This document shows, in pieces, positions 34,844 to 42,965 of a stretch of 64,000 bases of DNA. The number at the start of each line of letters is the position of its first letter. Positions within the stretch are counted from its first letter, which is position 1. The stretch is from Acidaminobacter hydrogenoformans DSM 2784 (lineage in GTDB: Bacteria; Bacillota; Clostridia; Peptostreptococcales; Acidaminobacteraceae): positions 348,579 through 412,578 of the forward strand of contig NZ_FMWL01000001.1 of NCBI RefSeq assembly GCF_900103005.1, given 5' to 3'. The translations under genes and the position numbers were made by a program. Below the pieces are notes generated by a model. It saw only the letters and a program-made list of their open reading frames with translations, did no database searches and had not been told where the DNA came from.

Positions 34844-34857
34844 ATTTCCCGGGAAAT
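34844..34857. promoter_or_regulatory. Perfect Noc-binding-site palindrome
   Basis: The 14-mer ATTTCCCGGGAAAT, identical to the Noc-binding sequence described in B. subtilis, lies four bases after the recR stop. A noc gene is present at 41.4-42.2 kb. Confidence 0.7.
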
Positions 34858-34860
34858 ATT

Positions 34861-35463
34861 TTAATCCAATCTTCGTCTGCCCTCTATAGCCTTCATTAAC
34901 GTCACTTCATCAGCAAATTCGAGGTCTCCGCCGACAGGTATGCCATGAGCCAGTCTGGTGATAATAATCCCGGTTCCCTTCAACAATTTGGAAATATACA
35001 TAGCGGTTGCCTCACCTTCAATCGTGGGATTTGTCGCCAGAATAATCTCATTGACATCATGTTGTTGGAGCCGGACAATTAACTCCTTCAGCTTAATATC
35101 CTCAGGCCCAACTCCGTCCATAGGTGAGATCGCACCGTGCAAAACATGATAAAGGCCATGGTATTCACGCGTCTTCTCAATTGCGATTACGTCCTTGGGC
35201 GACTCAACCACACAAAGCGTCTTTTGGTCTCGTTTTGCTGATGTACAAATAGGACATGGATCTGAATCCGTCATATTAAAGCAAACTGAGCAAAAAATAA
35301 TTTTTTCCTTTGCGTAAATAATTGATTTAGCCAGCGCTTCCGCTCTGTTTTCTTTATCGTTGACCAAATAAAAAGCCAGGCGCTGGGCAGTCTTTCTACC
35401 GACGCCTGGCAGCTTTGCCAGCTCGTCAATCAACAGGTTAAGAGGCTGTGGCAAATATACCAT
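34861..35463 (-). CDS. recR: Recombination protein RecR
   Basis: Zinc and Toprim protein that works with RecF and RecO in loading RecA at gaps. 200 residues: helix-hairpin-helix ([19 protein letters not shown]), a C4 zinc finger ([16 protein letters not shown]), and the Toprim domain ([14 protein letters not shown] ... [19 protein letters not shown]). Third gene of dnaX-ybaB-recR, nine bases after ybaB. Confidence 0.97.
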   Translation of the reverse strand: MVYLPQPLNLLIDELAKLPGVGRKTAQRLAFYLVNDKENRAEALAKSIIYAKEKIIFCSVCFNMTDSDPCPICTSAKRDQKTLCVVESPKDVIAIEKTREYHGLYHVLHGAISPMDGVGPEDIKLKELIVRLQQHDVNEIILATNPTIEGEATAMYISKLLKGTGIIITRLAHGIPVGGDLEFADEVTLMKAIEGRRRLD

Positions 35464-35472
35464 GTCGGTTGC

Positions 35473-35817
35473 CTAAAAAAGGCCGGGGATATTCATGCCA
35501 CCCGTAACCTTGCCCATTTCTTTCGAAACAGCTTCTTCAGCAGTACGCATTGCCTCATTGACGCATACCAAAATCAAATCCTGCAACATTTCAACGTCTT
35601 CTGGATCAACAACTGACGGATCGAGGTTAATAGAAATAATCTCCTTTTTTCCAGATACTTTCACTATGACTGCGCCACCGCCTGCACTTGCCTCATATGT
35701 TGCTTTTTCGGCTTCCTCTTGAAGTTTTTGCATATCTGCCTGCATTTTTTGTACTTGTTTCATCATCTGATTCATATTCATGCCACCCGGCATCATTGGA
35801 CCTCTACCCTTAGCCAC
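35473..35817 (-). CDS. YbaB/EbfC family nucleoid-associated protein
   Basis: A 114-residue DNA-binding dimer. The Gly/Met-rich N-terminus ([21 protein letters not shown], in part) and the core [37 protein letters not shown] (given at about residues 45-85) are family-typical. Placed between dnaX and recR as nearly everywhere in bacteria. Confidence 0.95.
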   Translation of the reverse strand: MAKGRGPMMPGGMNMNQMMKQVQKMQADMQKLQEEAEKATYEASAGGGAVIVKVSGKKEIISINLDPSVVDPEDVEMLQDLILVCVNEAMRTAEEAVSKEMGKVTGGMNIPGLF

Positions 35818-35855
35818 ATTAATTCCTCCTCTTTCACATTGTTAAAATACCTTTA

Positions 35856-37580
35856 TTAATCTTGAATCTCAAGTAAATCCGCCATATCTCCAAGCAATTC
35901 CCTAATTCTGTCTTCTGTACTTGGTCCTTTCTTTTGCTGATTGGCTTCATTTATAACTTCGAGTACAAAGCCCACAGCTGCCCCAAGGACACTTTCAAAG
36001 GCCTCTTCCACCACCTTATGGTTCGCTTCTTCTTTCAATTTCTTGATGTGCAGCTCTTGGTCAGCCTTAAAGCCCACTACCAAGTGTCCTTTTTCAAACT
36101 TAAGGGGTGTGCCATCCACCAGAAAAGCATACACACGACCGTTGTTTTTCTGAAGATAGGTTAATATTTCAGGCCATAAACGAAGAACTTTTTCCGGGTC
36201 TACGTTGATTGCGTTGCGAGTTCCAGAATCAGACGCCCTATTGGAGCTTTTTTGAACATTCTCGGATTCTTGCACTGCTTCTTCCTTGAGTCCAAACTTG
36301 AATCCAATCTCATTGTCAGGCACACCACTCACGGAGACTATGGATTTATTGGCCAAATAATCAGGACTCTCATCAGCAAGTGTCTGAGGCTGATTGACTG
36401 AAACCATTTCACCATTTTTAATCAGCCGTTTCAGAAGCGCAAGTTCATTCTCCAACTTTTCAAGTCTCTCAACGGCCTCTGCAGCACCTACAGAACCTGG
36501 TGTCATAGCCTTCAACAAACCTGTCTCCAAGAAAATTAATGGATTCTGAGCGTATTTGATTTGTGTTTCAATGGCTGTTAAGGCCTCAAGCAATTTTACA
36601 GCGCCATTCATACCAAACATTTTTGCCTGGGCTATAACACGTTCGGGAAGCAAACCCGAAAATTTAAGCATTCCCGGGTGATCTGGCGCGGCTGCGGTTA
36701 CCATAACATCCCGAAAAGCGAGGATCAAATCTCTGGTAAATGCCTGTAAGTTAGCACCACTTTCTGAAAGTTGATTGAGACTATTCAGCACAGATCTTCT
36801 GTCACGCCTGCCAATATGATCAATCAAATCCATCAAAAAATCTACACCAATGAGCCCTAAAATTTGGTCGACATCCTCTGCCTTCAAAATTTGTGAAGTC
36901 GATGTAAGGCAGCGGTCGAGGAGACCGAGCGCATCCCTGACAGCTCCGTCAGCCCTGTTGATCAGCTTGTCAAGTGCTTTGGGCTCACATGACATCCCCT
37001 GAGATTCACAGATTAAATTCATCCGTTCCATTAAATCATCTTTACCAACGCGTTTGAACTCGAATTGCTGGCATCTGGAGAGAATTGTCGCTGGAATTTT
37101 ATGCGGTTCAGTCGTTGCCAAAATAAACACCGCGTAATCTGGCGGTTCCTCCAACGTTTTCAGCAGCGCGTTGAAGGCACTGGTAGACAGCATGTGAACT
37201 TCATCAATAATATAGACTTTAAATTTACTTCTTGAAGGTGGGTATTTTACATTCTCGCGAAGTTCTCTTATGTCGTCAACGCCATTGTTGGAGGCTGCGT
37301 CCATTTCAATGACATCCATCAAAGTCTCATCCAGGATGGATTGACAAATCTCACATTTATTGCAAGGATTATGGTCTGTTCGTTCAGGACAATTAATGGC
37401 ACGTGCCAGAATTTTAGCCGTAGAAGTCTTACCTGTACCACGTGTTCCTGAAAAAATATAAGCATGGCCGAATTTGCCGTGTTCAATTTGATTGCGCAGA
37501 GTATCCACTATAGCCTTTTGGCCAATCAGATCCTCAAAGACCTTGGGTCTCCATTTCCTGTATAGTGCAGTATAGCTCAT
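35856..37580 (-). CDS. dnaX: DNA polymerase III subunit gamma/tau
   Basis: Clamp-loader ATPase, 574 residues. Starts MSYTALYRKWRPKVFEDLIGQ; Walker A FSGTRGTGKTSTA, the four-Cys zinc module CPERTDHNPCNKCEIC, DEVHMLSTSAFNALLKTLEEPP, sensor LATTEPHKIP and SRCQQFEFKR; domain III and a tau-like C-terminal part (about 440-574) follow. No slippery A-rich frameshift site is obvious. First gene of dnaX-ybaB-recR. Confidence 0.97.
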   Translation of the reverse strand: MSYTALYRKWRPKVFEDLIGQKAIVDTLRNQIEHGKFGHAYIFSGTRGTGKTSTAKILARAINCPERTDHNPCNKCEICQSILDETLMDVIEMDAASNNGVDDIRELRENVKYPPSRSKFKVYIIDEVHMLSTSAFNALLKTLEEPPDYAVFILATTEPHKIPATILSRCQQFEFKRVGKDDLMERMNLICESQGMSCEPKALDKLINRADGAVRDALGLLDRCLTSTSQILKAEDVDQILGLIGVDFLMDLIDHIGRRDRRSVLNSLNQLSESGANLQAFTRDLILAFRDVMVTAAAPDHPGMLKFSGLLPERVIAQAKMFGMNGAVKLLEALTAIETQIKYAQNPLIFLETGLLKAMTPGSVGAAEAVERLEKLENELALLKRLIKNGEMVSVNQPQTLADESPDYLANKSIVSVSGVPDNEIGFKFGLKEEAVQESENVQKSSNRASDSGTRNAINVDPEKVLRLWPEILTYLQKNNGRVYAFLVDGTPLKFEKGHLVVGFKADQELHIKKLKEEANHKVVEEAFESVLGAAVGFVLEVINEANQQKKGPSTEDRIRELLGDMADLLEIQD

Positions 37581-37625
37581 GGCAATTCGCCCTCTCTAAA
37601 CATTTAGTAAAGTACTACCTAATCT

Positions 37626-37653
37626 ATTATATCAGATGTCGTCTCATTGTAAA
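37626..37653 (-). promoter_or_regulatory. dnaX: Candidate dnaX promoter
   Basis: Minus strand TTTACA (37648-37653), 16 bases, TATAAT (37626-37631), starting in the T-run of the SRP RNA terminator and ending about 45 bp before dnaX. Confidence 0.6.
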
Positions 37654-37678
37654 AAAAAAGAGAGCTTCCGCTCTCACT
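37651..37678 (-). terminator. Terminator of the SRP RNA transcript
   Basis: Minus strand GTGAGAGC-GGAA-GCTCTC stem followed by nine Ts, at the 3' end of the SRP RNA. Confidence 0.88.
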
Positions 37679-37691
37679 TTTAACTTTAGCT

Positions 37692-37966
37692 ATTAATCGC
37701 ATACCCGGTTGTACATATTAAAAATATATGAATTCCCGCAGCTACAAGCACAATCAGGCACCCTTGCGGCACATAGAACGATCCGCTTACCGCTGCTTTC
37801 TTCCGAACCTGACGGGGTTCACAGGGTCCTATTGCGCAAGACCCGACTGACTTGCGACTGCGGGAAAAGCATACTCTTAATTTTACACCCGGTTTCGGAT
37901 CCTGCTCGCAGCGGATTGCAGGTCATAAGGGTCCGCCAGACTCCCCATCCATACGCGGTCAACAGT
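37692..37966 (-). ncRNA. ffs: Signal recognition particle RNA (large, with Alu domain)
   Basis: The minus strand at 37792-37813 carries the universal SRP apical signature GTCAGGTTCGGAAGAAAGCAGC followed by GGTAAGC. Flanking arms such as TTCCCGCAG / CTGCGGGAA and GCAAGGGTGCC-like pairs give a long rod, and the total of roughly 270 bases fits the scRNA type with an Alu domain, not the short 4.5S form. Ends are estimated from the tRNA-Ser CCA end and the terminator. Confidence 0.92.
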
Positions 37967-37976
37967 TAAAATAAAA

Positions 37977-38065
37977 TGGCGGAGAGGGCGGGACTCGAAC
38001 CCGCGGGGCGGTTAAGCCTTACACGCTTTCCAGGCGTGCCCCTTAGCCAACTCGGACACCTCTCC
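37977..38065 (-). tRNA. tRNA-Ser (GGA)
   Basis: 89 bases with acceptor GGAGAGG/CCTCTCC, encoded CCA, a long variable arm, T-loop GGTTCGAGTCC and anticodon loop CTGGAAA giving anticodon GGA. It lies ten bases beyond the tadA stop and runs directly into the SRP RNA. Confidence 0.95.
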
Positions 38066-38075
38066 ACATAGTCTG

Positions 38076-38531
38076 TTACTTTACGCGCAACTTTTCAAAA
38101 AAACTGCTCATTATCTGAGCTGTCTCATCCGAGAGAATGCCTTTTTCAAGTTGTACTCTATGGTTAATTCTTTTGTCTTGGGACAAGTCGTACAGGGATC
38201 CAAACGCACCTGCTTTTATGTCTTTTGACCCATAGACTACCCTTGAAACTCTCGATTGATAAATTGCACCAGCACACATCAGACAGGGTTCAATTGTAAC
38301 ATACAAGGTACAACCTGTCAACCGCCAAGAGTTAAGATGTTTTGAGGCTTTTTCCAGGGCTATCATTTCAGCATGGAGCTGCGCATTTCTTCCCTGCTCT
38401 TTTAGGTTATGTCCTCTCGCTATGATTACGCCTCGTCTGACAATGACAGCACCTATAGGCACTTCGCCTTTTGATGATGCCAGACGCGCCTCATAAAGCG
38501 CTTCACGCATGTACATTTCATCATGAAGCAT
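38076..38531 (-). CDS. tadA: tRNA adenosine(34) deaminase
   Basis: Converts A34 to inosine in tRNA-Arg(ACG). 151 residues with the cytidine-deaminase-type zinc motifs HAEMIAL and PCLMCAGAIYQSR. The start is ATG 38531 because GGAGG lies five bases upstream; the frame runs back to 38585 into a hairpin. The gene is flanked by two tRNA genes and precedes the SRP RNA in one probable transcript. Confidence 0.95.
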   Translation of the reverse strand: MLHDEMYMREALYEARLASSKGEVPIGAVIVRRGVIIARGHNLKEQGRNAQLHAEMIALEKASKHLNSWRLTGCTLYVTIEPCLMCAGAIYQSRVSRVVYGSKDIKAGAFGSLYDLSQDKRINHRVQLEKGILSDETAQIMSSFFEKLRVK

Positions 38532-38553
38532 GGTTTCCTCCAAAATCAGGTGT

Positions 38554-38600
38554 GAACCGTACCTTTTTTGTTTTGTTTCAGACAAAAAAAGGTACGGTTC
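38554..38600 (-). repeat. Inverted repeat between tRNA-Arg and tadA
   Basis: GAACCGTACCTTTTTT (38554-38569) and AAAAAAGGTACGGTTC (38585-38600) are perfect complements around a 15-base loop. It may act as an RNA processing or attenuation structure between tRNA-Arg and the tadA ribosome-binding site. Confidence 0.75.
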
Positions 38601-38605
38601 AACTT

Positions 38606-38682
38606 TGGCGCACTCGAAAGGAGTCGAACCTTCGACCTACCGCTTAGGAGGCGGTTGCTCTATCCTACTGAGCTACGAGTGC
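38606..38682 (-). tRNA. tRNA-Arg (CCT)
   Basis: 77 bases with acceptor GCACTCG/CGAGTGC, encoded CCA, D-arm AGCTCAGTAGGATAGAGC, T-arm AAGGTTCGACTCCTT, and anticodon loop CTCCTAA giving anticodon CCT, which reads AGG. Confidence 0.96.
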
Positions 38683-38729
38683 AAATTTCAAGCTATTCAG
38701 GCAGACTTTATGCTGACAGCTACTTTTCT

Positions 38730-38758
38730 ATGTTAAAGAATTCCCTGCGATTTGTCAA
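38730..38758 (-). promoter_or_regulatory. Promoter of tRNA-Arg-tadA-tRNA-Ser-SRP RNA
   Basis: Minus strand consensus TTGACA (38753-38758), 17 bases, TAACAT (38730-38735), about 40 bp before tRNA-Arg. It is the only clear promoter ahead of the SRP RNA terminator. Confidence 0.75.
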
Positions 38759-38769
38759 CGCCGAATACA

Positions 38770-39657
38770 TCAATTGCAGTAAAAGTATATTTCATCTTCT
38801 GATAAAGTAACATGAACAGGCGTTGTTCCGGTTATATTACCGTCCACATTGAGTAGCAAGCTATGATCCAAGCTTTTTACAATAACTTCAGAGCATTTAT
38901 AATACTCTACTTCTTTTACTTTAAGATGTTCCCCTTTAAAAATGGATGGAAATACTGACAATAATTTAATTTTTGTTACTTTATTGACAATGCAGACGTC
39001 TATTAAGCCGTCATCAATTTCAGCTAATGGTGTTATTTTCATGCCACCACCAAAATATCTGCCATTTGCCGCAGTGATCAGAAGCGTCTCTCTTTTAATA
39101 GTTTGTTGATCTATCGTAATTTCAACGCTTCTGGCCTTATAAGTCATTAACGCTTTTATTGTGCTTATTAAATAGGCAGCAGGTCCAGGAATAATTCGTT
39201 TAATTTTTTCAGTATCCAACACAATGGGGCCATCTATCCCCATTGCGCAAACGTTGACGCATTTAATGCCATTACAATTAAGCAAATCAACTCTTTTTGA
39301 CTCACCTTTAATAATTTCTTCCAATATTGATAAAGGATCTTGATTTGAATATAAAACTTTTGAAAAATCATTGCCTGTTCCACAAGGCAGAATACCTGCA
39401 ATGATATTTGCAGATCCCGCCTTCGAAATACCTTGAATCATTTCCGTCAGTGATCCGTCTCCGCCAACAGCGATCAATTCTTTATATCCATTCTTTATTG
39501 CATTAAATGCCATACTTTCAATTTGCCCTTTAAATGTTGAAATCGCGAAATCGTATTCTAAACCTGTTTTTTTAAGTCGATCATGAATGGGTTCAATTAA
39601 CGCCTTTGCGGCTCCCTTGCCAGCAACAGGATTGACAATAAACATAAGTTTTCTCAT
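38770..39657 (-). CDS. Diacylglycerol/lipid kinase family protein (YegS/DgkB-like)
   Basis: A 295-residue cytosolic lipid kinase. N-terminal FIVNPVAGKGAAKAL, the glycine-rich catalytic loop AVGGDGSLTEMIQG, LPCGTGNDFSKVL and the C-terminal beta domain GGGMKITPLAEIDDGLIDVCIV all match the DAGK_cat family. In Gram-positives such an enzyme recycles diacylglycerol from lipoteichoic acid synthesis; the substrate here is inferred. GAGGTG precedes the ATG and a parS site lies 15-30 bp upstream. Confidence 0.9.
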   Translation of the reverse strand: MRKLMFIVNPVAGKGAAKALIEPIHDRLKKTGLEYDFAISTFKGQIESMAFNAIKNGYKELIAVGGDGSLTEMIQGISKAGSANIIAGILPCGTGNDFSKVLYSNQDPLSILEEIIKGESKRVDLLNCNGIKCVNVCAMGIDGPIVLDTEKIKRIIPGPAAYLISTIKALMTYKARSVEITIDQQTIKRETLLITAANGRYFGGGMKITPLAEIDDGLIDVCIVNKVTKIKLLSVFPSIFKGEHLKVKEVEYYKCSEVIVKSLDHSLLLNVDGNITGTTPVHVTLSEDEIYFYCN

Positions 39658-39671
39658 TTTTCACCTCATAA

Positions 39672-39687
39672 TGTTTCACGTGAAACA
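39672..39687. promoter_or_regulatory. parS site 1
   Basis: Perfect 16-bp palindrome TGTTTCACGTGAAACA, the ParB loading site, directly abutting the parB stop codon. Confidence 0.93.
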
Positions 39688-40554
39688 TTACTCACCTCGA
39701 ATTAAATTATAAAGCCTATCCAAATCTTCATCATTATAAAACTCTATTTCTATCTTTCCCTTTTGCCTTCCACGCTTTATTTCTACTTTTGTCCCAAAAT
39801 GCTCTCTTAATTGCGATTCCATATATTTAACTTCTAAATCAGGTTTGGATTTCTTCTTAACCTTAGTTTTCCTTTCTGGCCTTGATAAAGCATCTTCAAT
39901 TTCACGGACACTTAACGTACCGTCAATGATCTTCAAAGCCCACGCATGCTGATGCTCTAAATCATCAATCCGAAGTAAAGCTCTTCCGTGGCCTCCACTA
40001 ATTTGTCCAACAGCAATCATATCTTTGACACGATCGTCCAATTTAGTCAAACGCATGGTATTAGCAATATGTGACCTGCTTTTACCTACAGCTTTCGACA
40101 AATCTTCCTGAGTCAATCCGTAATGTGCTATTAAATGCTCATAAGCCATAGCTTCTTCTATATCGTTTAAATCTTCTCTTTGAATATTCTCAATTAATGA
40201 CAACTGCGCAATGTTTATATCATCAACTTCCCGAATAATAACAGGTACGCGCTTTAAACCCGCCATGCGAGCTGCTCTCCAGCGACGTTCACCAGCAATG
40301 ATTATATAACCATTACCATTATGCCTCACAAGTATTGGCTGAACGATACCATGTACTTCTATTGAATCTTTCAACGAGAGCAGTGCATCCTCGTCAAAAT
40401 GCCTCCTAGGCTGACCGGGATTTGGTGTAACTCTCTCAATTTCAACATCTATAACTTCAGCGGATCTATATTCGCCTATTGACGCAATTTCGGCCTCTGG
40501 TATCAGCGCGCCTAAGCCTTTCCCTAATCCTCTTTTAAGCTTTCCTGCACTCAT
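39688..40554 (-). CDS. parB: Chromosome partitioning protein ParB (Spo0J)
   Basis: CTP-dependent DNA clamp that loads at parS and recruits SMC. 288 residues: N-terminal KRGLGKGLGALIP that contacts ParA, the CTPase motifs AGERRWRAARMAGL and ENIQREDLN, the helix-turn-helix GKSRSHIANTMRL with ParB-type specificity residues (R, T, and G in SGGHGRALL), and a C-terminal dimer domain. ATG 40554 has AAGGAGG upstream and overlaps the parA end region by a few bases past its stop. Confidence 0.96.
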   Translation of the reverse strand: MSAGKLKRGLGKGLGALIPEAEIASIGEYRSAEVIDVEIERVTPNPGQPRRHFDEDALLSLKDSIEVHGIVQPILVRHNGNGYIIIAGERRWRAARMAGLKRVPVIIREVDDINIAQLSLIENIQREDLNDIEEAMAYEHLIAHYGLTQEDLSKAVGKSRSHIANTMRLTKLDDRVKDMIAVGQISGGHGRALLRIDDLEHQHAWALKIIDGTLSVREIEDALSRPERKTKVKKKSKPDLEVKYMESQLREHFGTKVEIKRGRQKGKIEIEFYNDEDLDRLYNLIRGE

Positions 40555-40565
40555 AAGGTCCTCCT

Positions 40566-41324
40566 TCATCTCTTTGCGAATTCTTTTGCCAATTTGATAT
40601 AAGCTTTTGCACCTTTCGAATGTTTGTCGTAAGCAACAACTGGCATACCATAGCTTGGTGCTTCAGCAACGCGAACATTTTTAGGAATAACGGTCTTATA
40701 GACTTTGTCTTTAAAATACTTATTAACTTCATCTACAACTTGAGAAGAAAGGTTAGTTCGGCTGTCATACATAGTAAGTAAAACCCCTTCTATTTCAAGA
40801 CTTGAATTCAAATTCTTTTTAATTCTGTGATAAGTGTCGACCAACTGACTGACACCTTCTAAAGCGTAATATTCACATTGAATTGGGATCAAAATACTGT
40901 CCGCAGCGACTAATGCGTTGATAGTCAACAGACCCAGAGAGGGCGGACAGTCAATCAATACGTAATCATAGTCCTCTTTGATAGCATGAATAACTTTTCT
41001 TAACCTGTGTTCACGTTCAGTTAAATCAATCATTTCAATTTCTGCACCCGCAAGCGCTACGTCTGACGGCATAATATATAAATTTTGATACTTTGTATCA
41101 TGTATGCAGGCTTTAGGCTCAGCCTCACCTAATAAAGCGTTGTATATATTGTATTGCAGCTTGTTTTTCTCAACCCCTAAGCCACTGGTTAAATTTCCTT
41201 GTGGGTCGTTATCAATTACCAATACTTTCTTTTTCATTCCAGCTAATGCTGCACTTAAATTTACATTGGTAGTCGTTTTCCCGACGCCACCTTTTTGATT
41301 GAATACAGCGATTGCTTTACCCAA
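40566..41324 (-). CDS. parA: Chromosome partitioning ATPase ParA (Soj)
   Basis: Walker-type ATPase that partners with ParB and influences DnaA. 252 residues starting (M)GKAIAVFNQKGGVGKTTTNVNLSAAL with the deviant Walker A, then VLVIDNDPQGN, LIDCPPSLG and a C-terminal IPKNVRVAEAPSYGMPVVAYD. TTG 41324 is taken as start because GGGAG is eight bases upstream and the result aligns with family N-termini; the frame extends to GTG 41333. Confidence 0.96.
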   Translation of the reverse strand: MGKAIAVFNQKGGVGKTTTNVNLSAALAGMKKKVLVIDNDPQGNLTSGLGVEKNKLQYNIYNALLGEAEPKACIHDTKYQNLYIMPSDVALAGAEIEMIDLTEREHRLRKVIHAIKEDYDYVLIDCPPSLGLLTINALVAADSILIPIQCEYYALEGVSQLVDTYHRIKKNLNSSLEIEGVLLTMYDSRTNLSSQVVDEVNKYFKDKVYKTVIPKNVRVAEAPSYGMPVVAYDKHSKGAKAYIKLAKEFAKR

Positions 41325-41375
41325 GAAAACCACTCCCTATTTGAAGATTACTACTATTATACTAAAAATACGCAT

Positions 41376-41413
41376 AAAAAAATGAAAGAGTACAAACTAA
41401 TTGCACTCTTTCA
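41376..41413 (-). terminator. Terminator after noc
   Basis: Minus strand GAAAGAGTGCAA ... GTACTCTTTC stem, loop ATTAGTTT, then seven Ts; about 30 bases beyond the noc stop. A TATAAT on the minus strand at 41356-41361, just after it, may serve parA-parB. Confidence 0.85.
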
Positions 41414-41426
41414 CGAAATAATCTTA

Positions 41427-41442
41427 TGTTTCACGTGAAACA
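41427..41442. promoter_or_regulatory. parS site 2
   Basis: Second perfect TGTTTCACGTGAAACA palindrome, one base beyond the noc stop codon. Confidence 0.93.
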
Positions 41443-41443
41443 T

Positions 41444-42232
41444 CTACTTCTGGAACCGAATTCTGACTTCTAACCCATCCTTGAATTCAACCTCTTCGTA
41501 AGTTAGCTTTCCACCAGCAGCTTTGATGGTCTCTACGCTTTGCTTCAATGTATTCAAATATATTTTAAAAGCTGCGATCCCTCGAATATTCCTCTTACTC
41601 TTAACTTCTTTAATTTCAGCGTCCGTTTGATTAGTCCATTCAGCAATATAACTCTCTGTCTCTTTTACCGTCAGCTTGTCTTGAATGATTTTTCTTACAG
41701 CTTTTCGCAACTGAGCTGTAGAATCAAGCTTTAGCAATGCTCGAGCATGCCGTTCACTCAGCTGATTTTCAATTAACGTATCCCTTATTGGCTCAGGAAT
41801 AGCCAATAATCTGATCTTATTTGAAATCGTAGATTGTTTCTTACCAAGCAAATCCGCAAGTTCCTTTTGAGTCCATTGCTGATCTTTCATCAGCCGTTCT
41901 AAAGCACAAGCTTCTTCAAAAAAATTCAAATCATTCCTTTGAATGTTCTCAATTAAAGCCACAGCAGCTGATTCTTGATCACTCATATTAACAAGCATTG
42001 CAGGAATTTCTTTCAGTCCAGCTATACCAGCAGCTCGGAGTCGACGTTCTCCAACAACAAGTTCATAACCGTCCTGAATAACCCTGACAGTTATAGGTTG
42101 AATAATACCGACACTTTTAATCGAATCTGCCAACTCATTTAAATCCTCATAAGAAAAATTGCGCCTTGGTTGATGAGGATTGGGTCGGATGTGTTCAATA
42201 GGAAGATGAATCAAATGCTCACTTCGATTCAA
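41444..42232 (-). CDS. noc: Nucleoid occlusion protein Noc (ParB paralogue)
   Basis: ParB-family CTPase clamp of 262 residues between rsmG and parA, the position of noc in B. subtilis. CTPase motifs VGERRLRAAGIAGL and ENIQRNDLN are intact. The helix-turn-helix reads GKKQSTISNKIRLL with Q133 and K139, and R161 in SERHARAL; ParB in this window has R, T and G at these places, so the DNA specificity is Noc-like. Unlike B. subtilis Noc the protein begins almost directly with the ParB core (MNRSEHLIHLPIEHIRPN), without an evident N-terminal amphipathic membrane helix. TTG start behind AGGGGG. Confidence 0.85.
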   Translation of the reverse strand: MNRSEHLIHLPIEHIRPNPHQPRRNFSYEDLNELADSIKSVGIIQPITVRVIQDGYELVVGERRLRAAGIAGLKEIPAMLVNMSDQESAAVALIENIQRNDLNFFEEACALERLMKDQQWTQKELADLLGKKQSTISNKIRLLAIPEPIRDTLIENQLSERHARALLKLDSTAQLRKAVRKIIQDKLTVKETESYIAEWTNQTDAEIKEVKSKRNIRGIAAFKIYLNTLKQSVETIKAAGGKLTYEEVEFKDGLEVRIRFQK

Positions 42233-42244
42233 GCTTTCAGCCCC

Positions 42245-42964
42245 CTATACTATTGGCTTCTTAGCTGGAGTACCAGCTTTTCTTGGATAAACAGATGGTG
42301 TCATTTTTATTTTTTTTATAACTACAAGATTGTGACCCAATTCAGTTCCTGGAACAGTTACCGGAATGATCTGAGGAGAGTCTCCACCAAGTATTTTTAT
42401 TGCTTTTTCAGCAGCTTTGATTTCATCTATAGCTTCGTTTGTCTTCTGAGCAACAAAATATCCGCCAACTTTTACAAAAGGGAGGCAATACTCAGCTAAA
42501 GTGCTCATATTGGCAACTGCTCGCGAAACGACAATATCAAATTCTTCTCTGTACTCCGACTTTCTTGCAGCTTCTTCTGCCCTTGCGTGAACACATGTTA
42601 CATTTGTCATATCAAGTGCACTACACACTTCATTTAAATATTGAATTCTTTTATTTAAAGAATCCATTAGAGTTATATTGAGTTCAGGCATAACAATTTT
42701 TATTGGGACTCCGGGAAAACCAGCACCAGTTCCAAGATCAAGCACTTTTTTACCTTTAAAATCAACTGGTCCACTTAAGCATGTCAATGAATCAAGAAAG
42801 TGTTTGTAGACAATTCCTTCCTCATCTGTAATAGTGGTTAAATTAATCTTACTGTTCCATTCCAAAAGCAGTGTTTTAAAGATCATGAAATGATCCAGTA
42901 CTACTTCAGAATTATCATGCCCCAATACTGACAAGCCCTCACTTAACGCATTCCTGACATCCAT
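42245..42964 (-). CDS. rsmG: 16S rRNA (guanine(527)-N7)-methyltransferase
   Basis: SAM-dependent methyltransferase (GidB), 239 residues. Signature KVLDLGTGAGFPGVPIKI for SAM, TLMDSLNKRIQYL, and ISRAVANM-type VVSRAVANMSTLAEY. The ATG follows the mnmG stop at one base distance (TGAAATG). Confidence 0.97.
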   Translation of the reverse strand: MDVRNALSEGLSVLGHDNSEVVLDHFMIFKTLLLEWNSKINLTTITDEEGIVYKHFLDSLTCLSGPVDFKGKKVLDLGTGAGFPGVPIKIVMPELNITLMDSLNKRIQYLNEVCSALDMTNVTCVHARAEEAARKSEYREEFDIVVSRAVANMSTLAEYCLPFVKVGGYFVAQKTNEAIDEIKAAEKAIKILGGDSPQIIPVTVPGTELGHNLVVIKKIKMTPSVYPRKAGTPAKKPIV

Positions 42965-42965
42965 T

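Noticed and set aside
35856..37580. Programmed frameshift in dnaX giving a short gamma form
   Set aside because: No A-rich slippery heptamer with a following stem was found at the end of domain III.
37709..37969. An 86-codon plus-strand open frame
   Set aside because: The sequence is the SRP RNA on the opposite strand.
38568..38810. Short plus-strand frames over tRNA-Arg
   Set aside because: They run through the antisense of a tRNA and its hairpin; no coding signal.
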